Both the position numbers and the translations under genes were made by a program. The notes below the pieces were generated by a model. That model made no database searches and was not told where the DNA came from. It was given only the letters and a program-made list of their open reading frames with translations. From Ochlerotatus camptorhynchus (lineage: Eukaryota; Arthropoda; Insecta; Diptera; Culicidae), in the NCBI RefSeq assembly GCF_037179485.1, contig NW_027040824.1, positions 3,541,001 through 3,605,000 of the forward strand: 64,000 nt of DNA. The letters are read 5' to 3'. Below, piece after piece: positions 54,766 to 64,000 of the stretch. Every line of letters begins with the position of its first letter. Position 1 is the stretch's first letter.

Positions 54766-54990
54766 CTTCTTTGCCTCCACAAATTTGAACTACTTTAGTA
54801 TGAAACTGAAATGGCACAAACTATCTCGGTATTCTTTTCAAAATTATCTTGGAATTATCTGCAGGATTCACTAGAAATTATTCGCAGAATTTTCATTAAA
54901 TCATCCTCAGAAATCTTTTTTTCAACTGTCCTCAGAATTCAATACCCTTGAGGTTCTTCTCGGATGTCAAGCTTAAGTTGTCCGTCCATT
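54766..54990. other. Lead-in to minisatellite
   Basis: AT-rich sequence with loose CAGAATTC/TCAGAA words precedes the array. No gene is seen. Confidence 0.35.
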
Positions 54991-56290
54991 CACCAAAACG
55001 TTCTAGATAATCTACCAGAAATTTTCAATAAAGCTTCCCCCTCCATTCACCAGAACTGTGCAATTTTTACATCAGAAATTTTCAATTCAGCTTGCCCCTC
55101 CATGCAGTAGATTGTTGCAAATCTTACACCAGAAATTTTCAATACAATCTTGCCCCTAGGTAATTTTACACCAGAAAATTTCAATTGACCAGAACGATGC
55201 AAATTTTCCACCGTTAATGTTCAATAAACATTGCTTCTCCAATGTTCTGATTCGTGCAGATTTCTTTTTTCCATTTTCTATCAGACATTTTCAATATAGA
55301 TTGCTTCTCCTATCATCAGAATGTTGCAGGTTTTCCACCAAATGAAGCTTGCCCCTATTTCCAGATTTTTCATCATAAATGTTTAGTAAAGCACCCAAGT
55401 AACCAACAAGCCTGTTAATCGCCCTTTTTGGTATATAAGGCTGCTATACGACTGATATAAAGTTCGGAAAACCTTTATTTACCTTATATCGCAAAAAGGG
55501 CGATTATCGGGTAGCTAGCGGGCTTGGTGGTTACTTGGGCAGCTTCCCTCCAATAATCAAAATGGTGCAAGGATTTTACACCAGAAATTGTTATTAAAAT
55601 TTTTTCTCTATTCAGCAGAAGGATCCAAATTTAAAAACAAAATTTGTCTGAAAAGCTAGCTCATTCGTTTACCAGAACGGTCCACCAGAAATTTTTAACA
55701 TAGCTTAATTTTAAATAAAGCTTGTGCCTTTATTTACCAGACCAGTGCGAGTTTTCGACCAGAAATTTTCTGTTCAGAGCGATGCAAATTTTCATTTATC
55801 AGAGCGATGCAAATTTTGCACCAGAAATTTTCAATAAAGCATGCTCCTCCATTCACCAGAACGGTGCACCAAAAATTGTCAGTGAAGTTCATGCCTCATG
55901 GTGCAAATTTTCCACCATAAATTTTCAATGAAGCTTGCATTCATCAGAACGATGCAAATTATGCATCAGAAAAATCCTTGCTTGTACATTCACCACAGTG
56001 TTGCGAACTTTCCACCAGAAATTTTCAGTTAAATTTGCACCTCCAAATTTTTAGCGTGATTCAATTTTTCCACCAGTGTTATTTATTTTCATCAGTCCCT
56101 CAATGCACCACCTTGATGATATTTTTACACCAGAACTATTAAATAAAAAACTTTTTCTTCGATTAACCACCGTGAAAGTGAATTTTCTCTACCTTAAATT
56201 TACCCTCTTCTTTTAACTCTCCATGAACAACCTAGAAAAAAAAAATTACACCAGAAATTGTTTGTATACACCTCTGTGGTACAATTTTTA
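54990..56290 (+). repeat. ~45-50-bp degenerate minisatellite
   Basis: Repeated blocks CACCAGAAATTTTCAATAAA, GCTTGCCCCTCCATTCACC and AGAACGGTGCAAATTTT occur some 20 times or more with variable spacing. The array is AT-rich and non-coding. It is interrupted by the MITE at 55394-55539. The frame at 55722-55931 is repeat-coded. Confidence 0.88.
55394..55539. mobile_element. 146-bp MITE with CCCAAGTAACC TIRs
   Basis: The ends CCCAAGTAACCA and the complement GGTTACTTGGG continue into long arms sharing CAAGCC, AATCGCCCTTTTT and ATATAAGG. It lies inside the minisatellite. The flanks allow a 2-bp CA or a 3-bp AGC duplication. Confidence 0.85.
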
Positions 56291-56541
56291 GGCACCATCT
56301 CAAAGGAATTTATGCAATAAAAGATTTTCAGTGCCCTCATATTATGAAATGAAGTAATTTTACCTTCAAATCAAATTATCAAGAAATCAATTTATTTTAT
56401 ATCATAATTTTGTGAATGTGGAAATACACCCTGTGCACGCCAGGGGCACTGCGCGAGCAAGAGGGAAACAAATTGGTGGGAAAACAAACCGTCCGTTCAT
56501 CCATGTGTGCTGGATATAGAAAGACAATTAAATCTCGATGA

Positions 56542-56775
56542 ACATTTCAATAGGTCCTATCTGCTTTGATCGATTCTCTTCATCGACTTTCTCTTTTGAT
56601 AACCAAGCCTACGCAAACATATTCCGTGCTCTTTTTGCCACACAGTTTGATAGCAGAAGTTATTGTCTTGCGCTTAGAGCTTTGCACACAGCAAGGAATG
56701 CTTTTGAAATTGAGTTAAAGAAAGAGATAGTCGATGAAGAGAATCGATCAATGCAGATAGGACCTTTTGAAATGT
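56542..56775. repeat. 234-bp inverted-repeat element (~55-bp arms)
   Basis: The left arm (56542-56595) and right arm (56716-56775) are close inverted copies. They begin ACATTTCAA-AGGTCCTATC and include GATCGATTCTCTTCATCGAC. The 81-codon frame through the element arises from the arms and has no known domain. Confidence 0.82.
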
Positions 56776-57145
56776 TTATATAGAAACGTCAAAAAGGTCT
56801 ATAATCATATCTGGAGCCCCAAACTTTCTCTTTCTCGTTCTTGTCTACTGAACTGTCACAGTGGTTGTTTGCCAGAATCCATGTTCAAGGCAAGTCATGT
56901 GAAAAGGTGAAAGCAAAAAAAATCAATATTATATGGCAGATGCAAATGCACTGAAATTTTCTTTTTGGATCCAAACAAAAAACGAATGGAAAGGATTGAT
57001 CCAGTCGATTTTGTCGTGTTTTGGGATAGATTCATAAAATCGATTAATCGAACCAAAAGAATCGATCTTTTGTGTTTAGATCCAAGATCGCTCAGTGCTA
57101 AATCCGCCACCCAGATGCAGCGTTGCCAGTATTCCAGATTAATCT
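56776..57145. other. No recognised gene; weak inverted repeat
   Basis: TTTGGATCCAAACA (56964-) and a TTTGTGTTTAGATCCAA-type word (57068-57085) are imperfect inverted copies and may bound another small foldback. Nothing else is supported. Confidence 0.35.
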
Positions 57146-57168
57146 GGATTTTATAGATTTTCAGTCGT

Positions 57169-57194
57169 TAGCGTTAGCGTTAGCGTTAGCGTTG
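57169..57194. repeat. (TTAGCG)n hexamer run
   Basis: About four and a half TTAGCG units lie at the junction between the TSD and the insertion body. The unit is not the insect telomere repeat TTAGG, and its position fits a retroposon tail. Confidence 0.85.
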
Positions 57195-57540
57195 TTATGA
57201 TATACTTCGTAGATTGGATACTAGCGACACTCACGTCTCTTCTGAAATTCTCAGTTAGACTACTTTCAGGGATAATGCTGGGGAGTAAACATTGGTTCCA
57301 ATCTAAACAAGAGTAACAGAAGCATGACTGTCGCTATTCCCGGCCACGCCCATCTTTGCAATAACTAGGGATAGGGAAGGAAATGTTGATGTAGTACTTA
57401 CTTAACGAGAGGCCACCGACTTAGCGACACCCTCATAAGTGCTACGGAGTTGGAGGGTTGGGTAGGGTATTCGGTTAGGATTCACCTCAAGTTGGCGATG
57501 CAACCAAAAATATGTATTGTTTATTTGTTGTTTATTTAAT

Positions 57541-57564
57541 CTTTCGATAGCCGGCTATCGAAAG
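57541..57564. repeat. Perfect 24-bp palindrome
   Basis: The arms CTTTCGATAGCC and GGCTATCGAAAG are exact complements with no spacer. It may be the centre of a small foldback inserted in the retroposon. Confidence 0.85.
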
Positions 57565-58850
57565 AACACATTAATTTTGTTTAGTGATAATGAATTTTAA
57601 GAGTCATGACTGAGAGCTTGGGATTAAACCCATGATTTTCTGCTCAGTAAGCAAAAACGATCCCTCCAGGGTCATCGAGCATCTCAGAACCATAACGCTT
57701 CGCGACAATATAGGACTACGTTTTCGCTTGATATGCAAATAGTTTCCGAGGTTAATGTTCAATATCAAATATTAAATGATGGTGGCGATTTTTTATTTAT
57801 TTACTATTTATCCCTCCAGGGTCATCGAGCATCTCATAATCCACAGCGCTTCGCGTCAAAGTACGAATATATGGATGAACTATCTATTATTGAATAACTA
57901 TTATTTACGATAATTACATGAAATAAATAAAATATAAACTACAAACAAAACGTGACTGCTAAAATCTCAAAAAGATATTCTCACAAATATATTTCACTCC
58001 ATGTTAGACACAAGAAGAGGCCAAAAAGCAAGCGTCCGACACACAAAACCCGTCAAATCCACTTTCAGTCACAATCAACGATTCTATGAATCACGAGCGC
58101 TCACGAATCATGAAACTGCTGACTGTGACACTCTGAAAGCGAAATTGACAGGCTCTATGTGTCAAACACCCGCCCTCCAATCTCCTTCCGCATCCAACAA
58201 CACAAATCTCCATTACAACATCTAACGAATTAAAAACTCCGAAAATCACTCATCTATAAGCAAGTGAGTGGAAGCAACCCTGTACCATTCTTCATGATAC
58301 ACTTTTTCTGACTATTTTTCTATTAGGACTGTGGACATGCGTTAGCTTCGAAACTTCTAACCAAACTGGGTAAATTTTCAGATCACAAAAAAAAGAAAAA
58401 AAAAACTAAATATTGATTATTTTCCGCAAAAACGAGCAAGTAATATTAAATCTCTTGTATCATATGCTAATGCAAATTGACTGTAACAAAAATGATATGC
58501 TTAAATAAAATAAAATATTAATAAAACTATATGCAAAATTTACTAGAAGATCATTACTCTATTGGTGAGAAGTTTTTAATAAGCCCTCCCAGTTCCTCTG
58601 TGTACAGAACAAATCTGATACTATAATCAGAATTGCTCAGTCTGCATGAAGCAGCCGATTTCATCAAGGAAGTTCTATTAACAACCAAGAATTAATCGTT
58701 TGAGGCATACTCAAGCATTAAGAAGGTGATATGTGTCACTATAGGAAATCATTATCGTTGCAAATATAAAGAAATTAAACATAGCCCTTTGCTTCAGTAC
58801 CGTCAACCTCCATGTCCATGGGGAGGGGGATTTTATAGATTTTCAGTCGT

Positions 58851-59008
58851 ATTGCCAGAGACACAGACAGATCACGTTTATTTCCAGATTTTTTTTAATA
58901 TGTTCCAGATTTTCCCAGATTTTTAAAATGTGTTCCTGCATAATGGACCCTTTAATCAAAAAACAAAAAGCCAAACTTACTACTTTAATTACTAAAGGCC
59001 GTCAACGT
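58851..59008. other. CCAGATTT-rich flank
   Basis: TTTCCAGATTTT, TTCCAGATTTTCCC and CAGATTTTT words repeat here, and also left of the 57169 insertion, so the target of that insertion was itself an older repeat. Confidence 0.4.
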
Positions 59009-59954
59009 TGGACCACAGACAAACAGACATAAAACTCACAATCACATTCATCGCAAATAATGTTTTAGTTGGGAATGTGCTTGCATTTGTCATGGTGGCG
59101 CCACTGAAGCATTGAGCAAGCCACCAAATTTCGAACTTATCAGTGATGCCAGTTCTTTTTCACGTCTAGGTAGTAGATGTTAGCTCTCTAGAGATGAACT
59201 AGCCTCAGGCTAAAAATCTCTAAAATAAAGGAAAAAAAAAAAAAAAAAAAAAAATGTTAGCTCTTGAAAATGATAAGTGGTTAAGGCATCCATACTACAT
59301 CTGACGAATACAGAAAAAAAGTTATTGAATATTACATCGAAAGTGCTGCACATTAGTCATTCCGTTCCTAATATTACGGTGCACGATTAACACAGAATTC
59401 AAGAACAAATCATGTTGCCGACTGTAATTCTCTATCAACTTTTACCTCTTTTACCAGTTATTGATATTCAATATTTCACCATGAATTTCATTGATTGATA
59501 CATATTATATTTTTTGCTGTGCACACATCAAAGTGATGAGCGGTGGTAGAAAGGGCACTAATTAGTGATACATTACCTCGTTGAAAAACTTGTTTCCAGC
59601 ACAAGAAAAAGCACACTAAACAAACAAAACAAATCCCTAAAAAAAAGTCTTGGCTTCTGTGAATTTTTCCTACGGATCCGTGTTTCTGCAGATTTCATAG
59701 ATCTACGGAAAATTTAGTAGAACCGACATCACTGACTTCCATCTGTTTTGTTTTCATTCAACACAGCTGATGCGTTGACAGATCGAGGGAAAATCAACTA
59801 GTAAAAAAAGGGCATGAACGAGGGATGCTCTAGTTGCACATCAATGCTTGGGAATGTGAATGATAGATGGTGCTAGTGCGCATGCAAAATATGCTTGACG
59901 ATATTTTTTGAAGAATGTTCTTCTAAGAGTTATGTCTGTTTGTCTGTGGTTGGA
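59009..59954. repeat. Element bounded by CCACAGACAAACAGACATAA inverted repeats
   Basis: A ~28-bp inverted repeat with the core CCACAGACAAACAGACATAA lies at 59009-59038 and 59927-59954. The arms share looser TTGGGAATGTG words further in. No coding sequence is visible. It contains the ultrashort retroposon copy B. No TSD was recognised, so the boundaries are tentative. Confidence 0.55.
59188..59253 (+). mobile_element. Ultrashort poly(A) retroposon, copy B
   Basis: This 66-bp insertion has the core TAGAGATGAACTAGCC-TCA-GGCTAAAAATCTCTA, then AAATAAAGG and a poly(A) of 22. A perfect 11-bp TSD, ATGTTAGCTCT, lies at 59177-59187 and 59254-59264. The core can form the same nested stem as copy A at 24471-24526 (AGAGAT/ATCTCT outside, TAGCC/GGCTA inside). 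Confidence 0.92.
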
Positions 59955-60467
59955 CATTATTGCAACATCATACATAGAATTGTTACAACATGTTTGCAAT
60001 GGGTTGCAGAAAATTGAAAATTGAGACATTTTCTAAACATTATTGGCTGTAAAAAACTCCAAACTTAAGAATATTCTAAGGGAATTTCGAAGAGAAACAT
60101 TGAGACAAAATTTTGCCAATTCTTGGAAATGATTACCAGTTTCAGGAAATTGTGGAATCAGAGAACGATTTATAAGAGATTACAAGAGAACAATGTTAAG
60201 CACTCTTAGAATGTTGCTGAAAAAGCTTGGATATTATCAAGATTAGTTTAGGGGAATCCAGAATAGAAGTATGATGAAATTCTAGGATGATTAAAATTGA
60301 ACTCTGTAAATGAAGTACATTCAGACTAACAAAAAATTTCATGATCTGGGACCCAGGAAAAATATAAATTCCAGAATTTAGAATCACTTCAAGATCCTGA
60401 GACTTCAAAAATGACGCATTCATACTTTCTGTTGAGAATTTAATTATATCCCAATGAAATACTCTAT
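59955..60467. other. Flank of BEL element B
   Basis: AT-rich sequence with no supported gene. The five bases before the LTR (TCTAT, 60463-60467) would be the TSD if the LTR boundary is right. Confidence 0.45.
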
Positions 60468-60741
60468 TGTAGTACTAGAACCCTTAGCAATACTGATCTC
60501 TCTCTCTAGATTTCCTTATCACCGAATGATCACACGAGTAACCGTAGGTAGGGTTTTTAATTGTATTCGATCATGAGCATCTTATATAAAGGTTATACAA
60601 GAGCCAGATCAGTCTCAGTCGCAAATAAATAGCCAAACGAAAAGCATCTACTCCGATATCAGTTCATTATATTGAAGCGAGCAATAAAGCAAACCTTTTT
60701 CTTACACCGAGACCGGACCAAATAAGTTATTTTTCGGTACA
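60468..60741 (+). repeat. 5' LTR of BEL element B
   Basis: The 274-bp candidate starts TGTAGTACTAG and ends TTTTCGGTACA, with the TGT...ACA termini usual for LTRs. A TATA-like TATATAAAGG lies at 60580-60592 and AATAAA words follow at 60625-60690, as expected for a promoter and polyadenylation signal. The 3' LTR lies beyond the window, so identity cannot be checked. Confidence 0.65.
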
Positions 60742-60747
60742 TAAAAT

Positions 60748-60765
60748 TGGTCCTTCGAGCCGGAT
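60748..60765 (+). other. Candidate primer-binding site of BEL element B
   Basis: TGGTCCTTCGAGCCGGAT starts six bases after the LTR. TGG is complementary to a tRNA CCA end, and the spacing fits a minus-strand primer site. The tRNA is not identified. Confidence 0.5.
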
Positions 60766-61617
60766 AGTTTGGAATCGGTCGAAGTGTCGAAGTCAGTTCG
60801 CGGAGTGCGAAGAAAGTGTCTGGTCGTGAGAAGTTTCACGACTATCGGGTCGTGATAATCCTTGGTTGAACACCATTCCCAAGTGATTAGACCGTGATAA
60901 AAAGTGATCGAACAAATCAGTGCGGGAATCAGTTCAGTCCGTTTGGAAAAAAAAAGTGTATAAAACCCGCAAGTGGTGGACCGCTCCTAGTGACCGTATA
61001 GACTGAGTGTGGCAGCAGTTAATTAGATAATTATACTGCCCCGCCTTTACGGACTAAAGAACGATAGTGCATATCCTGAGGTCGAACGGGAAAGAAAAGT
61101 GATATATCCGCATAGTTCGGTAAAATAAAGTGCACATTTCATCCCGAAAGTGACGTGAAATTCACCGCGAAGTGTGGAAACCGCGTCGCCCGTGCCAATA
61201 TACTGCGTGGAATTGGCGTGGCATCGAGACCGCGTGGTGGTGGCTTGGCTTGGGTTCACACCAAGGGGTCAATTGACAAAGGACCCGTGAATCACACAAA
61301 GAGATACGCTGATGCCTACTGTAAGTAGAGTGCATGCATGGTACTAACCCTTTCATCGGATGAACTTTTGTGCGTTCCATTTGTTCGATGAGCAAGAAAT
61401 TAGAGCTTTGGTTTGACGATTTGCGAAATTAATACGGGGTGGTGGTAAGCAAACTGTTGGTTGTAAGGCCAAGATCGATCTCCAGCACATGTTATCGGGT
61501 TTTGTGAGAATCTTGAGCTTCGACAGTATTGGAACTTAGAGAGTTTTTGGTGGTATAGCATAGATATGACCAGCTTTGAAGACGCTTAAGAAGCAGGAAC
61601 GGTTCTGCTTAGATACG
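60766..61617 (+). other. BEL element B leader
   Basis: This ~850-bp untranslated leader precedes gag. It has a consensus splice-donor-like ACTGTAAGTAG at about 61318. An earlier ATG at 61566 opens a seven-codon frame. A one-base change in its T-run would join it to gag, so the native gag start may be 61566 rather than 61618. Confidence 0.5.
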
Positions 61618-64000
61618 ATGGAAAATTTGTTGCTGTTTATGCAGCGTTACGAGGAAGATAGGGACAAATTTATGATCGAAGGCTGGAAGAATCGCTTGAA
61701 CGAAATTTTCGGACAATTTCAGTCTATTCGCTTGAAACTGGAATTGATTGATGAAAATGAGGAAGATGAAGATACAGCAGATCATCGCAAAGTTCGCGAT
61801 GAATTTGAGAAGAATTACGTGAAGGTCCTTGGTTTCTTATCGGCAGTCGAGCGCAAGGCAAACTCTCCACCCACACCTATCGCTTCTGGATCGGCTTACC
61901 CAAATGCTAATCCCGTTCAATCAATAATCAAACTTCCTGAAGTTAAACTTCCTTCGTTTGATGGCACATTTACTGATTGGCTACCATTTCGAGATTCATT
62001 CAAGAGTTTGATAGATTTGAACCCTAATTTGTCCGACGTGGACAAACTGACCTACCTGATAGGCTCACTAACGAAGGAAGCTAAACAAATGGTTGAATCA
62101 ATCGAGATTACTTCAGCAAATTATGTTGTTGCGTGGGAGTTGCTCCAAGTACGTTACGACAATAAAAAGCTCATTGTCAAAACTTATCTCGATGCGCTTT
62201 TCTCAATAGAACCGGCCAAGCGAGAATGTTATGATTCCCTCGTTCGGTTGATCGACAATTTTGAACGGAATCTAAAAATGGTTCAAAGGATGGAGATAGA
62301 CACTGAAGGCTGGAGTGTTCTATTAGCTTACATGGTTTACACACGGTTAGATTTGTCAACTCTCAAGCAATGGGAGAACCACCACAAATCAACGGAAGTA
62401 CCGGAGTACAATGACCTGCTTCAGTTTCTGAGGAGCCACGCAATGGTTCTTCAATCAATAGCGCCAACCAAATCACGTATCGCCGATCCAACACCGACAA
62501 GCCGCGTGCAGAAATCTAAAGTTAGTAACGTCCATTCTGTAGTTAGCTCCCCATCCAAACCATGCCCGTTTTGTAAGCAGCCATCGCATTCTGTTTTCAA
62601 ATGTGATGTCTTTCGCAATTCGTCCGTAGCTGAAAGGTACGAGTTAGTAAGAAAGAAGTCCCTCTGTATCAACTGCCTCTCACCTGATCATCAGATCAAG
62701 AACTGCAGCTCCAGTGTGTGTCGTGTTTGTGGGCAGAAACATCACACAATGCTTCACCAACAAGGAATCAATCGCTATCCAAACCAATCTCAAGCTCCGA
62801 AACAAATCCAAAGTCCACCCCACTCCGAACAAACGCAATCCCAAAATCCGAACGCTCTAAATCTGCCAAGTGTTTCAAGCCATCCTCCTCCGCCAGCCAC
62901 GTCGGTCGTCTCTGTTCCTGCCGCATCACCGTCGCTCAGCCACTGCTCCACCTCCTTGGTTGCGAACATCCGCAAGATTCCATCAACGGTCCTGCTGCAG
63001 ACAGCCTTAGTGAAGGTCATCGATTCCAGAGGATTCTTACTGTGGGCCAGAGCTCTCCTCGATCCAGCCTCACAGCTTAACGTCATCTCCGAACGGTTGG
63101 TTCAGCGATTACAAGTAAGGAAGATTAAAGACCATCATATCATCGGGGGCATTGGAGGATCCACGACTGTTGCAAATCACTCAGTCCTCCTCAGTATCCA
63201 CTCACACTGCACGGATTTCAGTGCAGATTTGAAGTTCTACACCCTCAGTGAAATTACGAGCGATCTTCCATCTAACACTGTGGATGTCTCCGACTGGGAG
63301 TTGCCGTCCGACATCGTTCTTGCAGATCCAAAATTCCACGAACCGGCATCCGTAGATATGATCATCGGAATGGAAGTATACTATGATATGCTGCTAGACG
63401 GTTTTGTGAAACTAGGACCAGGGAAGCCGGTGTTGCAGAAAACAATGCTGGGCTGGGTAGTCTCCGGAAGAGTTGGTCTGCGTCAACCATCTAATTCAGC
63501 AGGCGTCGCTCACGTTTGCAGCATACAATCCTTGGAGAATCAGCTAGCGAAGTTTTGGGAGATCGAATCGTGTGAGTCTTCCAGCACGTTATCCGTCGAA
63601 GAATCAACCTGTGAGGCTCACTTCACTGCAACAACCACTAGGGACGAGGATGGTCGGTTTGTTGTTACATTGCCGAAGAAGTTGGAGGTTTTGCATCAAC
63701 TTGGCAAATCCTACGATGTAGCTAAACGTCGGCTTTTGTTGCTGAGTCGTCGTCTCGAAGCAAATCCTTCACTCAAATCAGCTTATTCGGCTTTCATTGA
63801 AGAATACCTCGAGCTTGGGCATATGGAGGAAGTTCCCAACGAGTTATCAAGTCCGTCGTTTACATACTTTCTTCCACACCACTGTGTGGTTCGTCCAGAT
63901 AGTCTTACCACCAAACTACGGGTTGTTTTTGATGCTTCGTGCGCCACGGACTCAGGAATATCCCTCAATGATGTATTAATGGTGGGTCCGGTAGTGCAGG
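61618..64000 (+). CDS. BEL/Pao element B gag-pol, open at window end
   Basis: I translated this frame codon by codon and found no stop from ATG 61618 to the last base, about 794 codons, so the protein continues outside the window. Domains in order are as follows. A charged N-terminus is followed by the DUF1759-type gag core from residue ~107 (VKLPSFDGTFTDWLPFRDSF). Zinc knuckles lie at ~316-370 (CPFCKQPSHSVFKC, CINCLSPDHQIKNC, CRVCGQKHH). The retropepsin/DUF1758 region has LLDPASQLNVISE at ~480, and the connector reads MIIGMEVYYDMLLDG and MLGWVVSGRVG. The RT start is at ~760 (KLRVVFDASCATDSGISLND). The active-site aspartate context is DPA instead of the common DSG/DTG. The open frame suggests a recent insertion, unlike element A. 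Confidence 0.9.
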   Translation, partial: MENLLLFMQRYEEDRDKFMIEGWKNRLNEIFGQFQSIRLKLELIDENEEDEDTADHRKVRDEFEKNYVKVLGFLSAVERKANSPPTPIASGSAYPNANPVQSIIKLPEVKLPSFDGTFTDWLPFRDSFKSLIDLNPNLSDVDKLTYLIGSLTKEAKQMVESIEITSANYVVAWELLQVRYDNKKLIVKTYLDALFSIEPAKRECYDSLVRLIDNFERNLKMVQRMEIDTEGWSVLLAYMVYTRLDLSTLKQWENHHKSTEVPEYNDLLQFLRSHAMVLQSIAPTKSRIADPTPTSRVQKSKVSNVHSVVSSPSKPCPFCKQPSHSVFKCDVFRNSSVAERYELVRKKSLCINCLSPDHQIKNCSSSVCRVCGQKHHTMLHQQGINRYPNQSQAPKQIQSPPHSEQTQSQNPNALNLPSVSSHPPPPATSVVSVPAASPSLSHCSTSLVANIRKIPSTVLLQTALVKVIDSRGFLLWARALLDPASQLNVISERLVQRLQVRKIKDHHIIGGIGGSTTVANHSVLLSIHSHCTDFSADLKFYTLSEITSDLPSNTVDVSDWELPSDIVLADPKFHEPASVDMIIGMEVYYDMLLDGFVKLGPGKPVLQKTMLGWVVSGRVGLRQPSNSAGVAHVCSIQSLENQLAKFWEIESCESSSTLSVEESTCEAHFTATTTRDEDGRFVVTLPKKLEVLHQLGKSYDVAKRRLLLLSRRLEANPSLKSAYSAFIEEYLELGHMEEVPNELSSPSFTYFLPHHCVVRPDSLTTKLRVVFDASCATDSGISLNDVLMVGPVVQ

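Larger units (their letters stand above)
57169..58827 (-). mobile_element. 1.66-kb retroposon-like insertion with 23-bp TSD
   Basis: A perfect 23-bp direct repeat (core TTTTATAGATTTTCAGTCGT) lies at 57146-57168 and 58828-58850. The insert between starts with a TTAGCG hexamer run (57169-57194), which on the minus strand is a 3' (CGCTAA)n tail. A long TSD plus a simple tail indicates LINE-type retroposition with the element read on the minus strand. No ORF of a known protein is visible, so it is 5'-truncated or a non-coding family. It contains a 24-bp palindrome (57541-57564), a 45-bp direct duplication (57660-57704 and 57810-57860) and a possible tRNA-like box near 57620. Confidence 0.8.

Noticed and set aside
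57168..57194. Telomere-like repeat
   Set aside because: The unit is TTAGCG and not TTAGG, only four to five copies exist, and it lies exactly at a retroposon junction.
1..64000. Endogenous non-retroviral virus sequence, as often found in Aedes
   Set aside because: I looked for polymerase, nucleoprotein and glycoprotein-like motifs in the frames and saw none. All RT-like sequence is LINE or BEL/Pao.

Overview
The window looks like heterochromatin-like or intergenic DNA from a culicine mosquito, most probably Aedes. That is an inference from the repeat families: ITmD37E-type Tc1/mariner transposases, tRNA-derived SINEs resembling Feilai, RTE/JAM-like, CR1-like, Jockey-like and I-like non-LTR retrotransposons, BEL/Pao LTR retrotransposons, and many TIR-bounded MITEs with TA, 8-bp or 9-bp target-site duplications (TSDs). 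I find no intact host gene, rRNA gene, functional tRNA gene or CRISPR array. Nearly everything recognisable is a transposable element, usually broken and often nested.

Layout. 1-2.5 kb: unrecognised sequence, then a 5'-truncated CR1-like LINE with a (TAAA)n tail. 2.5-7.3 kb: an RTE reverse-transcriptase relic on the minus strand, a ~1.0-kb TIR element and RTE-like tandem tails. 7.3-12.2 kb: a nearly full-length minus-strand CR1-like LINE (PHD-finger ORF1; endonuclease-RT ORF2) carrying two SINE insertions. 12.2-20.4 kb: MITEs and a SINE split by a 2.4-kb hAT element that itself holds two more MITEs. 20.6-29.1 kb: a plus-strand I-like LINE (CCHC ORF1; APE, RT and RNase H in ORF2) interrupted by a hAT-type MITE and by a 3.7-kb block. 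That block is a palindromic minisatellite array with a TA-flanked TIR element inside it, and the TIR element carries a fragment of a host NOA1/YqeH-like GTPase gene with an apparent intron. 29.1-31 kb: two small MITEs. 31-36.4 kb: a decayed BEL/Pao element A (PHD gag, protease, RT, RNase H; integrase missing).

36.8-43.3 kb: a MITE, a ~140-bp satellite array, long inverted repeats and an ITmD37E relic. 43.4-46.0 kb: a Jockey-like LINE broken by a second ITmD37E element. 46.4-49.1 kb: two copies of an unclassified ~355-bp repeat (a third lies at 20.06 kb) and a third ITmD37E relic. 49.8-60.4 kb: foldback repeats, a hAT transposase relic, a ~45-50-bp minisatellite, and a 1.66-kb retroposon-like insertion with a 23-bp TSD. 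60.5-64.0 kb: the 5' part of a young BEL/Pao element B, whose gag-pol frame stays open from 61618 to the end of the window.

The most interesting signals are two copies of an ultrashort (~45-nt core) hairpin retroposon with poly(A) tails and perfect 11-bp TSDs, the captured NOA1 fragment, and the datable nested insertions. The dense mix of nested, dead elements in both orientations also makes the locus a candidate small-RNA (piRNA) source, which sequence alone cannot prove.
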